Assembly (NCBI RefSeq): GCF_005887635.2
Contig: NZ_CP040820.1
Span: forward strand, 224,678 to 288,677
Reading direction: 5' to 3'
From: Paroceanicella profunda
Lineage (GTDB): Bacteria > Pseudomonadota > Alphaproteobacteria > Rhodobacterales > Rhodobacteraceae
Length of the DNA: 64,000 nucleotides
How positions within the stretch are numbered: position 1 is the stretch's first letter; each line of letters begins with the position of its first letter. Position numbers and translations under genes: made by a program. Shown here in pieces: positions 33,556 to 42,148 of the stretch. The notes under the pieces are model-generated. The model saw only the letters and a program-made list of their open reading frames with translations, did not search any database and had not been told where the DNA came from.

Positions 33556-35723
33556 GACGCGGCTCCTGAACTGGGGTCCGAGGCGGTGAGGAGGGCGACC
33601 TGGCGGCGGATCTCCGCCGGGTCCGGCAGCGGGCGCCCGGCCCGCAGGGTGAGCCCGATCCAGCCGAGGTCATGGCCGCGGGCGGTGTGCATCCCGATCA
33701 GCAGGGTGGTGAGCCCGGTGTCCGGGCCGGGCCCCGGCCCGCTCGCCCCGGCAGCGCCGCTGCCGGGAGAGGCGCCCTGCGCCCCGGTCGACCGCGCGCC
33801 GTGGTCGGGCGGGGCACCGGTAGCGCCTGCACCCGGGCCATCTGGCCGACGGGCGTGGGCGTCCGGCGGGATGTCCGTGCCCGCGGAGCGCAACGCACCG
33901 GCATGCGCGCCCGCGGCCCGGGCCGGGAGGAGCGCAGAGGCGGCATCGGCGCCGTGCTCCGGCTGCGGGCCGGGGGCAGGCTCGGCGACGAACCCGTCGG
34001 CGCGGGCGCGCAGGGCGGTTGCGATGGCGGTGTCGGCGTTGCGCACGGCCTCGCCGATGCGCAGGCCGATCCCGGGGGCTCCGGGGGCGGCGGACTGGCC
34101 GAGGCAGATCAGCTCCTGCGCGTCGAGCAGCGCCCAGAAGGCGACCCCGTCATGGGCCTGCGCCAGGCTGTCGAGCAGCGCGCGGTTGCGCCCGGTGGAG
34201 CTGCGCGGCGCGGCGAGCAGGGTGAGCTTCTCCTCGGTGAGCAGCGGCGTGGGCAGGTTGGCTATGGTCATGCCGTCCGACATCACCACCACGCGCTCGG
34301 TGAGGCCGAGCAGCTCCTCGAAATCCGAGGAGATCACCACCACCGCCACCCCGTCATCGGCAATCTCGCGCAGGATGCGGTAGATCGCGGCGCGGGTGCC
34401 GATGTCCACGCCCTTGGTGGGCTCGTCGAGGATGAGCACCGTGGGCTCGATCAGCAGCCAGCGGGCGATGATCACCTTCTGCTGCATGCCGCCCGAGAAG
34501 GTGAGCAGGCCGGTGTCCAGCCGGTTCTCCGGCAGGCCGAGCTTCTCCAGCAGCTCCGCCAGCCTGCCCTGGCGCCGGCCGTAGCCGAGGCCGAAGCCAC
34601 GGTGCCGGCCGATATGCGCGAGCATCAGGTTCTCGCGCACCGTGAGATCGGGCACGATGTTCTGCGCCCGCCGGTCCTCCGCCACGAAGCCGATGCCGTG
34701 GCGGATGGCATCGGCAGGCTTGCGCGGGGCGATTTCGCGGCCCTTCACCTTCACGGTGCCGGCGTCGCGGCGGCGCAGGCCGAAGAGCGCCTCCGCGGCC
34801 TCCGAGCGCCCCGCCCCCACCAGCCCGCCGAGCCCGAGGATCTCCCCCGCCCGGACGGAGAAGGACACGTCGCGCACATGCGGCGCGGCGCGCAGGCCCG
34901 AGACCTCCAGCGCCGGCGGGCCCTCGGCGGCGGGCCGGGGCCCGCGCGGGGCGGCATGGATGGCGCCCAGGTCGCGCCCGACCATGTGGCGGATGATGTC
35001 GGACTGGCTGAGCCCGGCGGTCTCCACGCCGGCCGCCACGGTGCGCCCCTCGCGCAGGATCGTCACCCGGTCGGTGATGGTGAACACCTCCTCCAGCCGG
35101 TGCGAGACGAAGATCAGCGCCCGGCCGTCCGCGCGCAGGCGCGCCATGATGTCGAACAGCCGGTCGACCTCGGTGGGGCTGAGCGAGGCGGTGGGCTCGT
35201 CGAAGATGAGCAGGCTGGCCTCCAGCGCCAGGGCCTTGGCGATCTCCACCAGCTGGCGCTGCGCGGCCGAGAGCAGCCGCACCTCGGCGTCCAGCGGCAG
35301 AACGTGCTCATGCCCCAGCCCGGCGAGGATCGCCTGCGCGCGCCTGCGCATCTGCCCGAAGGACAGCCGGCCGGCGCGCCCCAGCTCGGGCAGGAAGATG
35401 TTCTCCAGCACGCTCAGATCGGGCGCGAGGCTGGTCTCCTGGGCCACCAGCGCGATGCCGATGTCCAGCGCCTCGCGCGTCGAGCGCAGGTCCAGCGGGC
35501 GGCCCTCATAGGTGAGCGTGCCGCTGTCCCGGGCGATGTGCCCGCTGATGATGCGCGACAGGGTGGACTTGCCGGCCCCGTTGGCGCCGAGCAGGCCGTG
35601 CACCTCGCCGGCGCGCACCTCGAGCGTGGCATCGGCCAGCGCCCGGGTGGACCCGAAGCGCCGCGCGATGCCCGTGGCGGTGAGCGCCGGGGCGGGCCGC
35701 GTGGTCCGGACGGCGTGTGGCAT
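33552..35723 (-). CDS. Sugar ABC ATPase with unusual C-terminal extension
   Basis: Residues 1-505 are a normal RbsA-type double ATPase: Walker A GANGAGKST (47-55), Walker B LLIFDEP (171-177), second-half signature FSGGMQQK (409-416) and Walker B VLILDEPTKG (429-438). RbsA proteins stop near 500. This one continues to 723, with a conserved-looking segment (515-582, DGVAFWALLDAQELICLGQS), an 86-residue Ala/Gly/Pro low-complexity stretch (583-668), and a final segment (TGLTTLLIGMHTARGHDLGWIGLTLRAG). The two flanks may be one sensory or regulatory domain split by the low-complexity insert. It overlaps the permease gene (ATGA). Confidence 0.88.
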   Translation of the reverse strand: MPHAVRTTRPAPALTATGIARRFGSTRALADATLEVRAGEVHGLLGANGAGKSTLSRIISGHIARDSGTLTYEGRPLDLRSTREALDIGIALVAQETSLAPDLSVLENIFLPELGRAGRLSFGQMRRRAQAILAGLGHEHVLPLDAEVRLLSAAQRQLVEIAKALALEASLLIFDEPTASLSPTEVDRLFDIMARLRADGRALIFVSHRLEEVFTITDRVTILREGRTVAAGVETAGLSQSDIIRHMVGRDLGAIHAAPRGPRPAAEGPPALEVSGLRAAPHVRDVSFSVRAGEILGLGGLVGAGRSEAAEALFGLRRRDAGTVKVKGREIAPRKPADAIRHGIGFVAEDRRAQNIVPDLTVRENLMLAHIGRHRGFGLGYGRRQGRLAELLEKLGLPENRLDTGLLTFSGGMQQKVIIARWLLIEPTVLILDEPTKGVDIGTRAAIYRILREIADDGVAVVVISSDFEELLGLTERVVVMSDGMTIANLPTPLLTEEKLTLLAAPRSSTGRNRALLDSLAQAHDGVAFWALLDAQELICLGQSAAPGAPGIGLRIGEAVRNADTAIATALRARADGFVAEPAPGPQPEHGADAASALLPARAAGAHAGALRSAGTDIPPDAHARRPDGPGAGATGAPPDHGARSTGAQGASPGSGAAGASGPGPGPDTGLTTLLIGMHTARGHDLGWIGLTLRAGRPLPDPAEIRRQVALLTASDPSSGAAS
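33720..33977 (-). repeat. Low-complexity GC-rich insert inside the ATPase gene
   Basis: This 258-base stretch encodes residues 583-668, almost only Ala, Gly, Pro, Asp, His, Arg and Ser. It separates two conserved-looking parts of the ATPase tail and keeps the frame. It resembles the other low-complexity GC-rich segments at 61103-61362 and in the tail of the arylsulfotransferase-like protein. Confidence 0.6.
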
Positions 35724-35823
35724 GGGATGTGACCTCCGAAGGTCGTGGACGGCGGGCCCGGGCGGCGCCCTGCGCGGGGGGCTGCCCGGGGAGAGAGGCG
35801 GGAGACACGGCGCGCGCGACCGT

Positions 35824-35858
35824 CCTCCCCCCGGCGACAGGGACACACCGGGGGGAGG
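35824..35858 (-). promoter_or_regulatory. Strong hairpin between binding-protein and ATPase genes
   Basis: CCTCCCCCCGG (35824-35834) and CCGGGGGGAGG (35848-35858) form a perfect 11-bp stem with a 13-base loop, 11 bases after the binding-protein stop. No T tract. It probably protects the binding-protein message or partly terminates, giving more binding protein than ATPase. Confidence 0.65.
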
Positions 35859-35869
35859 GGGCAGCGCCG

Positions 35870-36850
35870 TCAGTCCATCTCGTTGGCGAAGACGGACTCC
35901 CGGATGGTCGGCAGCATCTCCTCGATGTTGCCCGCGGTGACCACGACGATGGGCACCAGGATCTCCTTCTCCACCGGCTTGCCGGCGAGATGGTCGAAGA
36001 GCGCGCGGCCCGCCGTCTCGCCCATCAGGTGGGGCTGCTGCATGCCCGAGGCGACCAGCTCGCCCGACTGCAGCAGCGGCACGAACTCGGGGATGCCGTC
36101 GAAGGCCGCCACCAGCACCTCGCCCTGGCGCCGGGCGGCGCGGATGGCGCGCAGCGCGCCCACCGCCGGCTGGTCGGTCTGCACGAAGAGGCCGCGCATG
36201 CCGGGGTTCGCGGTCAGCATGTCCTGGGTGAAGCGGAAGGTCTCGTCGGCGGTGTAGGACTGCATCTGCTGCAGCCCGGCCTCGCTGGCGATGCCGGCCT
36301 CGGCCATCGCGTCCCTGAAGCCCTTGGTGCGGGCCTGGCCGTTGAGCCGCGCCTGGGAGATGGCGACGATGCCCACCGAGCCGTCCTCCCAGCCCTTCTC
36401 CTTCAGCGCCGCGGCGAGGGCCTCGCCGGTGCCATGCGCACCCTCGTAATTGTCGGAGATGATGAAGGAGACATACTCGCCGCTGTTGGTGCCGATATCG
36501 GCGATCACCACCGGGATGCCGGCCTTCGCGGCAAGCTGCAGCACGCTGGGGGCGGTGGAACTGTCGGTGGGCGAGAGCACGATGCCCGCCACGCCGCGGG
36601 TGATGGCGTCCTGCGCGTTCTGCAGCTGGGTCTGGGCGTCATTGTGCGAGTCGAGCGCCTGGAAGCCGTAGCCTTCCGCCTCCGCCACCTTCTCCACGCC
36701 CCGCGCGAGATAGCGCCAGAACGGCAGGTCCAGCCCGGGGGTGAGATAGACCACCTCCTTCGACTGGGCGAGGGCCGGACCGCCCGCCGCAAGGCCGAGC
36801 GCCGAGGCGCCGGCAAGGACCAGTCCGAGTATCATGCGTCGGTTCATCAT
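35870..36850 (-). CDS. Sugar ABC periplasmic binding protein (family 4)
   Basis: A 326-residue ribose-type binding protein with a signal peptide (MMNRRMILGLVLAGASALGLAAGGPALA). The mature chain shows VYLTPGLDLPFWRYLARGVEKVAEAEGYGFQALDSHNDAQTQLQNAQDAI, then GIVLSPTDSSTAPSVLQLAAKAGIPVVIADIG and VQTDQPAVGALRAIRAA, as in sugar-binding family 4 proteins. GGGAGGAA precedes the start. Linkage to a D-apionate-lactonase-like gene suggests a branched sugar or sugar acid as ligand. Confidence 0.9.
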   Translation of the reverse strand: MMNRRMILGLVLAGASALGLAAGGPALAQSKEVVYLTPGLDLPFWRYLARGVEKVAEAEGYGFQALDSHNDAQTQLQNAQDAITRGVAGIVLSPTDSSTAPSVLQLAAKAGIPVVIADIGTNSGEYVSFIISDNYEGAHGTGEALAAALKEKGWEDGSVGIVAISQARLNGQARTKGFRDAMAEAGIASEAGLQQMQSYTADETFRFTQDMLTANPGMRGLFVQTDQPAVGALRAIRAARRQGEVLVAAFDGIPEFVPLLQSGELVASGMQQPHLMGETAGRALFDHLAGKPVEKEILVPIVVVTAGNIEEMLPTIRESVFANEMD

Positions 36851-36913
36851 GGTTTTTCCTCCCGTGGAAAATGGCCCGTCCGGATTTTTTTGTGCCGGGC
36901 CGTTCTTGGTGGT

Positions 36914-37675
36914 CTATCGCGGAGGGGGCTCGCGGTCCCCGATCAGCGTGCAGGTGGTGGTGTAGATGCGGTTCTCGTGCCCGGCGAAGGCCGCCATGGC
37001 CGCCGCCCGGTCCCGCGCCGAGAGCGCCGCGAGAATGGCCTCATGGTCCGACACGCTGGCGGCGATGGCGCCGGGCAGCGACACCGCCCGCCGGCGGTGG
37101 TCCATCATGTAGGTGTAGAGGTCGGTCACGATGTCCGCGAGCAGCGGGTTCGCGCAGGCGCGGTAGACCGTGACATGGAACTCCCGGTCGCAGATCAGGA
37201 AGCGCAGCGGGTCGCGCAGGCAGGCCCGCTGGGCCCCGAGCGAGCTGTGCAGGCGCTTCAGGGCCTCGTCGGAAATGCGTTCGGCCGCGTCGCCCACCAC
37301 CTGCTGCTCGATGAGCAGCCGGGCCTGGTGGACGGCATCGACATCGTAGCTGTCCACGTTCAGCCGGTTGGTGATCCCGATCGCCATGTTGCCGAGATCC
37401 GGCGAGGCGACCCTGGTGCGCGCGCCCTGCGACACGTCCAGAACCCCGCGCGCGGCGAGCCCCTGGATGGCGGCGCGCACGGTTTCGCGGCTGACGGAGA
37501 GGGCGGAGGCAAGGTCGCGCTCGCCGGGCAGCTCGTCCCCCACCTTCAGCAGGCCGGAGGCGATGAGCGCGGCGATCTTGTCGGCGATCACGTCCTTCAT
37601 GGTGAGCCGCCGGACATCGCGGCCGATGCCGGTCGACTTGTCCAGGAACAGGCCATGCACGCCCGACGTGTTCAC
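36914..37675 (-). CDS. GntR-family regulator, FCD domain
   Basis: I chose the GTG at 37675: AGGGAG lies seven bases upstream and the 253-residue product begins shortly before the DNA-binding domain (KDVIADKIAALIASGLLKVGDELPGERDLASALSVSRETVRAAIQGLAARGVLDV). An FCD domain follows with conserved ligand-site residues (CDREFHVTVYRACANPLL, SVSDHEAILAAL). It is the first gene before the sugar transporter and probably represses the whole operon until a pathway intermediate binds. A partial palindrome (ACTGG...CCAGT) lies 56-78 bases upstream. Confidence 0.85.
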   Translation of the reverse strand: MNTSGVHGLFLDKSTGIGRDVRRLTMKDVIADKIAALIASGLLKVGDELPGERDLASALSVSRETVRAAIQGLAARGVLDVSQGARTRVASPDLGNMAIGITNRLNVDSYDVDAVHQARLLIEQQVVGDAAERISDEALKRLHSSLGAQRACLRDPLRFLICDREFHVTVYRACANPLLADIVTDLYTYMMDHRRRAVSLPGAIAASVSDHEAILAALSARDRAAAMAAFAGHENRIYTTTCTLIGDREPPPR

Positions 37676-37730
37676 CCCGGATCTCCCTTTCCGAACGGTC
37701 CGCAGGCAACCGGTTCTCCCGATCACGTCT

Positions 37731-37753
37731 ACTGGACCAACCACCCTACCAGT
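37731..37753. promoter_or_regulatory. Candidate GntR operator
   Basis: ACTGG (37731-37735) and CCAGT (37749-37753) are inverted arms with TGGACCA and TACCAG cores of the FCD-GntR kind. They lie 56-78 bases upstream of the regulator's GTG start. Position and similarity only. Confidence 0.4.
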
Positions 37754-38061
37754 TACCCTAGAAGCGCCCCTGCGAGTCTGTCAAGCGCAGGGCACGACGG
37801 CTTCACCCGCACGCGGGTTCCGGGGCCGGGCATGCTAGGGGAGGCGGCTGTCGGACTGGGGTGGCCGGGCCGGGGGGTGGCGCCGGAGCGCGGCGCGGCA
37901 GGGGCGGACAGGGAGCCGTGCAAGGGGGCCGCGCCCTCCTCAACCCTGCTCGGCCGGGCGCCTTCCGCCGGGGGAGCGGGGCGCCGCGCGAGGGCTGGAC
38001 CCGTGTTCCCCGCCGGGCGGCGCGAGGCATCCGGGCCGCCGTGCCGCGCGACAGGGGGCCG

Positions 38062-38085
38062 CCTTCCCGCGCCGGCGCGGGAAGG
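38062..38085. terminator. Perfect 24-bp palindrome after the TRAP operon
   Basis: The two 12-base halves CCTTCCCGCGCC and GGCGCGGGAAGG are exact reverse complements with no spacer. It lies 114-137 bases beyond the dctM stop. It may fold into a terminator-like hairpin or be a DNA-binding palindrome; no T tract is present. Confidence 0.45.
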
Positions 38086-38198
38086 GAGCCTGAGGCGGAG
38101 ACGGCCGTCGCGCGCCGGACACCGCGCCGCGCACCGGAGGCCGGAGCGGGGCAGGCCAGGGACAGCCGGTCGCGCGGCGGGGGAAGCCCGCGCCTGCG

Positions 38199-39485
38199 CT
38201 AGCGGCCGAAGCCGGCGGCGGCGGGCAGCCAGGTCGCGAGTTCCGGCACCGCCATCAGCACGAACAGGCCGCAGATCATCAGGGCCACGAACGGGCTGGC
38301 CCCGCGCACGATGGCGCTCAGCGGCGCGTCCGTGATCCCCTTGATGACGAAGAGGTTCATGCCCACGGGCGGGGTGATCATCGCCAGTTCCAGGTTGATC
38401 ATCAGCAGCACGCCATACCAGATCGGGTCGATGCCGAGCGCGATGAGCGAGGGCATCAGGATGGGTGTGGTGATCAGGATGATGGCGATGGATTCCAGGA
38501 ACATCCCCAGCACGAAGATGAGCGCCATCACCACCAGGATGAACCCGAGCTGCCCGAGGCCGAGCCCGGTCACCGCCTCCGTCACCCCCACGGGCAGGCG
38601 GATGAGAGTGATCGCATGGCCGAACATCGCCGCCCCGGCGATGATCATGAACACCATCATCGAGGTGCGCATGGTGGCATGGGCGCAGGCCCAGAGGTCG
38701 CGCAGGCCGAAGTTGCGGTAGACCAGCACCGCCACCGCGAGCGCGTAGAGCGAGCCGGCGGCCGCGGCCTCGGACGCGGTGAAGATGCCGAAATAGATGC
38801 CCCCCATCACCACCGGCGGTGCCAGCAGCGCCCAGACCGAGCGGCGGAAGGCCGCCGCGGCGCGCGGCCAGCCGGCCCATTCGGGCGACGCCACACTGCG
38901 GCGCGCCCGCGCCTGCAGCATGCAGAACACCGAGAACACCAGCGCCAGCAGCAGCCCCGGGATGACCCCGGCGAGGAACAGCGCGCCGATGGAGGCCTCC
39001 GACACGATGGCATAGAGGATCATCGGCCCCGAGGGCGGGATCAGGATGCCCAGCGTGCCCCCCGCCGCCACCACGCCGAGCGCGTCGCGCTCCGGATAGC
39101 CGAAGCGCTTCATCTGCGGGATGGCGGAGGAGCCGATGGAGAGCGCGGTCGCCACGGAGGAGCCGGAGATGGCCGCGAAGATGGTGCAGGCCAGCACCGT
39201 GGCCACGCCGAGGCCGCCCTTCACATGGCCGATCACGGTATGGGCGAAGTCATAGAGGTCATCGATCACGCGCGCGCGGATCATCACCTGCGCCATGAAC
39301 ACGAAGAGCGGGATGGTGGAGAGGATGGGCTTGTCGAGATGGGTGTAGACCGCGTCGCCCAGCCCGTCGATGTCGCCCTCCGCCAGCAGCATGATGGCAC
39401 TGGCGGTGAGGCCGAGCGCGGCGAAGATGGGAATGCCGGAGATGAGCAGCACCAGCAGCCCGGCGAAGACGAGGAACAGGGTCAT
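38199..39485 (-). CDS. dctM: TRAP transporter large permease (DctM)
   Basis: A 428-residue membrane protein with about twelve helices and typical DctM motifs: SGIPIFAALGLTASAIML, HVKGGLGVATVLACTIFAAISGSSVATALSIGS, GVVAAGGTLGILIPPSGPMILY, and INLELAMITPPVGMNLFVIKGI. It carries the sodium- and substrate-binding elevator domain. The ATG at 39485 overlaps dctQ by 4 bases. The substrate is set by the binding protein; linkage to CoA-transferase and HMG-CoA-lyase-like enzymes suggests a branched dicarboxylate. Confidence 0.9.
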   Translation of the reverse strand: MTLFLVFAGLLVLLISGIPIFAALGLTASAIMLLAEGDIDGLGDAVYTHLDKPILSTIPLFVFMAQVMIRARVIDDLYDFAHTVIGHVKGGLGVATVLACTIFAAISGSSVATALSIGSSAIPQMKRFGYPERDALGVVAAGGTLGILIPPSGPMILYAIVSEASIGALFLAGVIPGLLLALVFSVFCMLQARARRSVASPEWAGWPRAAAAFRRSVWALLAPPVVMGGIYFGIFTASEAAAAGSLYALAVAVLVYRNFGLRDLWACAHATMRTSMMVFMIIAGAAMFGHAITLIRLPVGVTEAVTGLGLGQLGFILVVMALIFVLGMFLESIAIILITTPILMPSLIALGIDPIWYGVLLMINLELAMITPPVGMNLFVIKGITDAPLSAIVRGASPFVALMICGLFVLMAVPELATWLPAAAGFGR

Positions 39486-40024
39486 GCCGCGGGCCCCCGC
39501 AGGATCTGCCACAGCCGCAGCGCGGCGGCGAGCGCGAGGAGCACCGCCCCGGCGACCACCGGAACCTGCGGGATCCAGGTCTGCACCTCGATGTAGCCCA
39601 CCGAGTAGGAGCCGAAGCTGCGCGCGAAGACGATCGAGTCCCAGATCGAGACCCCCAGCACCCCGGCGAAGGCGATCACCGCGAGGCAGGAGACCGCGGC
39701 CTGGGCCCGCGCCGCCCGTCCGCGCAGGTTGGCGGCGGCGAGGTCGATGGCGATGTGGTCTCCCCGGCGCAGGGCCTCGCCGGCGCCCAGCATCACGATG
39801 GCGACGAGCGCGTAGCCGATGAGCTCGTCGCTCCACTGCAGCGGCCGGTCGAACAGGTAGCGCCGGGTTACGGCCACCACGATCTGGACGAAGACGCACA
39901 GGATGAGCGCGGTGCTGAGCGCGCCGCAGCTGCGGATGAGCCCCCCGACCATGCGGTCGGGGAACAGGGGCGCGGGGCGCGACGGGGCGGTCGTCACCCC
40001 GGGGCCGGAGGAACGGTCATGCAT
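39482..40024 (-). CDS. dctQ: TRAP transporter small permease (DctQ)
   Basis: A 180-residue protein with four membrane helices and the DctQ segment RRYLFDRPLQWSDELIGYALVAIVMLGAGEALRRGDHIAIDL. It is the small membrane subunit that scaffolds DctM. It starts 12 bases after dctP and overlaps dctM. Confidence 0.88.
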   Translation of the reverse strand: MHDRSSGPGVTTAPSRPAPLFPDRMVGGLIRSCGALSTALILCVFVQIVVAVTRRYLFDRPLQWSDELIGYALVAIVMLGAGEALRRGDHIAIDLAAANLRGRAARAQAAVSCLAVIAFAGVLGVSIWDSIVFARSFGSYSVGYIEVQTWIPQVPVVAGAVLLALAAALRLWQILRGPAA

Positions 40025-40036
40025 CTGTGCGCCCGG

Positions 40037-41023
40037 TCACATCTGCCCGAGGAGGTCGAGCAGCTTCTGGCTGTCCTCATCCGCCTCGCCGAAGGCCTTG
40101 TCGAAGGCCGGGCGCATCACCGCCTGCAGCGCGGCGATCTCCTCCGGGGTGGCGACATGCACGGTCACACCCTTCTCGCGGAGCTGCTCCGGCCCCTCGG
40201 CGCCCGCCTCGGCAGAGGCCTCGACCGCCCATTGCGCGGCCTCGAGCCCGGCCTGCTTCAGCGCCGCCTTCGACGTGTCGGAGAGGCTGTCGTAGAAGCG
40301 CGGGTTCAGGTAGCCATGCAGGTAGGCCGAGAGCACGGGCACCACGGTGAAGGCGTCCTGCACCTCGTAGTACTTGCGCGAGACGGCCGCCGCGACATCG
40401 GTGATCGCACCGTCGATCACCCCGGTGGCGAGCGCCTGGTAGACCTCCGAACCCGGCATGGCGGTGGGCGTGGCGCCGAGGGCGGCGAGAGCCGCGTCGA
40501 AGGGCGGGGTGAGGCCGCGCATCTTCAACCCCTTGAAATCCTCCGGCGCGACGAGGGGTTTTCCGTTCGAGGTGAAGACGCTGGTGTTGGTCTGGAACAT
40601 CCAGACGACGTTCTTCACGCCCTTCTCCAGCAGCTTCTGCTCCAGGAAGGCGGCGGCCTCGGATTCCGGCCATTGGCGCCAGATGTCGAGATCGCCGAAG
40701 GCGAAGGGCGCCACGGTGACGTTCATGATCGGCAGGGTCTTGCCCCACTGGAAGTTCAGCGAGAAGGCGCATTCGATGTCGCCCTTCGCGGTGGCGACGA
40801 TGTTCTCGCGCGCGCCCACCAGGCTGTCGGCGCCGAACACCTGCACGTCGAGCTCGCCCCCGGAGAGCTTCTCCACCTCCGCGGCCCAGCGGTCCACCAC
40901 CTTGGCGATGTGGTGGGCGGGCGGCAGCTGGTGGCTGCAACGCATCACCGTGGCGGCGGATGCGCCCGACGCCATGCCGGCGAGGAGCGTGAGGCCCAGG
41001 GCCCCGTTCAGAAGATGTTTCAT
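40037..41023 (-). CDS. dctP: TRAP transporter periplasmic binding protein (DctP)
   Basis: A 328-residue protein with signal peptide MKHLLNGALGLTLLAGMASGASA and mature start ATVMRCSHQLPPAHHIAKVVDRWAAEVEKLSGGELDVQVFGADSLV. The family arginine that binds substrate carboxylates lies in KMRGLTPPFDAALAALGATPTAMPGSEVYQALATGVIDGA. GGGAGGAAAA precedes the ATG. It delivers its ligand, probably a carboxylate, to DctQM. It is 183 bases downstream of the lyase gene, with a hairpin between. Confidence 0.9.
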   Translation of the reverse strand: MKHLLNGALGLTLLAGMASGASAATVMRCSHQLPPAHHIAKVVDRWAAEVEKLSGGELDVQVFGADSLVGARENIVATAKGDIECAFSLNFQWGKTLPIMNVTVAPFAFGDLDIWRQWPESEAAAFLEQKLLEKGVKNVVWMFQTNTSVFTSNGKPLVAPEDFKGLKMRGLTPPFDAALAALGATPTAMPGSEVYQALATGVIDGAITDVAAAVSRKYYEVQDAFTVVPVLSAYLHGYLNPRFYDSLSDTSKAALKQAGLEAAQWAVEASAEAGAEGPEQLREKGVTVHVATPEEIAALQAVMRPAFDKAFGEADEDSQKLLDLLGQM

Positions 41024-41175
41024 CGGTTTTCCTCCCGTCTTCGTGGTCCGGCCGGCTTTTGGCGCCGGCTCGGCGGTCTTCTCAGTCGTCGTTGCGCGAC
41101 CCCCGGGGCGATGCACCCGCGGCCGCGATGTCACTCCGGTCAGAAGGACGGCCTTGCGGCCGGTTCCTCCCGAGC

Positions 41176-41194
41176 CCGGCCCCGGGGGGGCCGG
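41176..41194 (-). promoter_or_regulatory. Hairpin between lyase and dctP genes
   Basis: CCGGCCCC and GGGGCCGG form a perfect 8-bp stem with a GGG loop, 13 bases beyond the lyase stop. No T tract. It may reduce read-through from the enzyme genes into the transporter genes or stabilise the upstream message. Confidence 0.5.
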
Positions 41195-41206
41195 ACGGTG
41201 GCGCGC

Positions 41207-42148
41207 TCAGGCGCGCCAGTGCGCGTTGGCCGGCGGGCCCGCCCGGTGCAGGGCGCCGTGGAAGGCCTCCCCCGGCATCGCGGCCTCCGCGATGGCGCGC
41301 GCGGCGCGCAGGCCCCCGAGGTCGATGCCGGTGGGGTGGCCCAGGCTCTCGGCCAGGAACACGATGTCCTCGAACACCACGTTGCCTGTGGCGCCGGGGG
41401 CGAAGGGGCAGCCGCCGAGCCCGCCCAGCGAGGCATCGACCACCCGCGCGCCATTGTCCAGCGCCGCGGCGGCGTTCGCCACCCCCATGCCGCGGGTGTC
41501 ATGCAGATGGATGATGTAGGGGCGCGGGCCGCAGAGCGCCGTCATCCGCGCGCAGAGCGCGCCCACCGCCGCGGGCCCGGCATAGCCCACCGTGTCGGCC
41601 AGACCGACGATATCGGCCCCGGCGGCGAGGCAGGCCTCGGCGAGGGCGAGCACTTCGTCCTGCGCCACGTCGCCGGAGAGCGAGCAGCCGAGGGCCATGG
41701 CGATGCCGGCGTTCACCAGCTTGCCCGGCGCGCGCGCGTCGCGCTCGGCCACCGCCCGGGCGACGAGGGCCACCGCCGCCGCGCGCGAGCGGCGCATGTT
41801 GGCCTGGCTGTGCGCCTCCGTGGCCGAGACCACGCAGACCAGTTCGTCCACCGGGCTGGCGAGGGCAGCCTCGATACCGCGCTCGTTCAGGGTGAGCGCG
41901 GCGGAATGCGCCCCCGCCGCGTCGCAGGCGGCGATCATCGCGTCGATGTCGGCGAATTGCGGGAAGCGGGCGGCGGGCAGGAAGGAGCCGACCTCGAAAT
42001 GCCGCACGCCCGCGGCCGCCTCGGCCGCCAGCCAGGCGCGCTTGGCCTCGGTGGAGGGCAGGGCCTGCGCGAGCTGCAGCCCGTCGCGCAGGCCGACCTC
42101 GCGCAGGGTGACCCGGTCTGCCGGGTAGATGTCCGCGAGGCGGCTCAT
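41207..42148 (-). CDS. Hydroxymethylglutaryl-CoA lyase-like enzyme
   Basis: A 313-residue HMGL-like TIM barrel. REVGLRDGLQ (16-25) carries the catalytic Arg/Asp, HLHDTRGMG (214-222) holds the metal histidines (His214, His216), and GGLGGCPFAPGATGNV includes the family cysteine (Cys247). HMG-CoA lyase splits 3-hydroxy-3-methylglutaryl-CoA to acetoacetate and acetyl-CoA; relatives cleave citramalyl-CoA and similar tertiary-alcohol thioesters. It overlaps the CoA-transferase gene by 4 bases, so the two probably act in sequence: activation to a CoA ester, then cleavage. Specificity is inferred. Confidence 0.82.
   Translation of the reverse strand: MSRLADIYPADRVTLREVGLRDGLQLAQALPSTEAKRAWLAAEAAAGVRHFEVGSFLPAARFPQFADIDAMIAACDAAGAHSAALTLNERGIEAALASPVDELVCVVSATEAHSQANMRRSRAAAVALVARAVAERDARAPGKLVNAGIAMALGCSLSGDVAQDEVLALAEACLAAGADIVGLADTVGYAGPAAVGALCARMTALCGPRPYIIHLHDTRGMGVANAAAALDNGARVVDASLGGLGGCPFAPGATGNVVFEDIVFLAESLGHPTGIDLGGLRAARAIAEAAMPGEAFHGALHRAGPPANAHWRA

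Larger units (their letters stand above)
37676..38198. other. Intergenic region upstream of the sugar operon
   Basis: There are 523 bases without a gene. The first part (37731-37753) carries a candidate operator. Around 38062-38085 there is a perfect 24-bp palindrome in the 3' flank of the TRAP operon. The stretch between is GC-rich and featureless. Confidence 0.65.
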
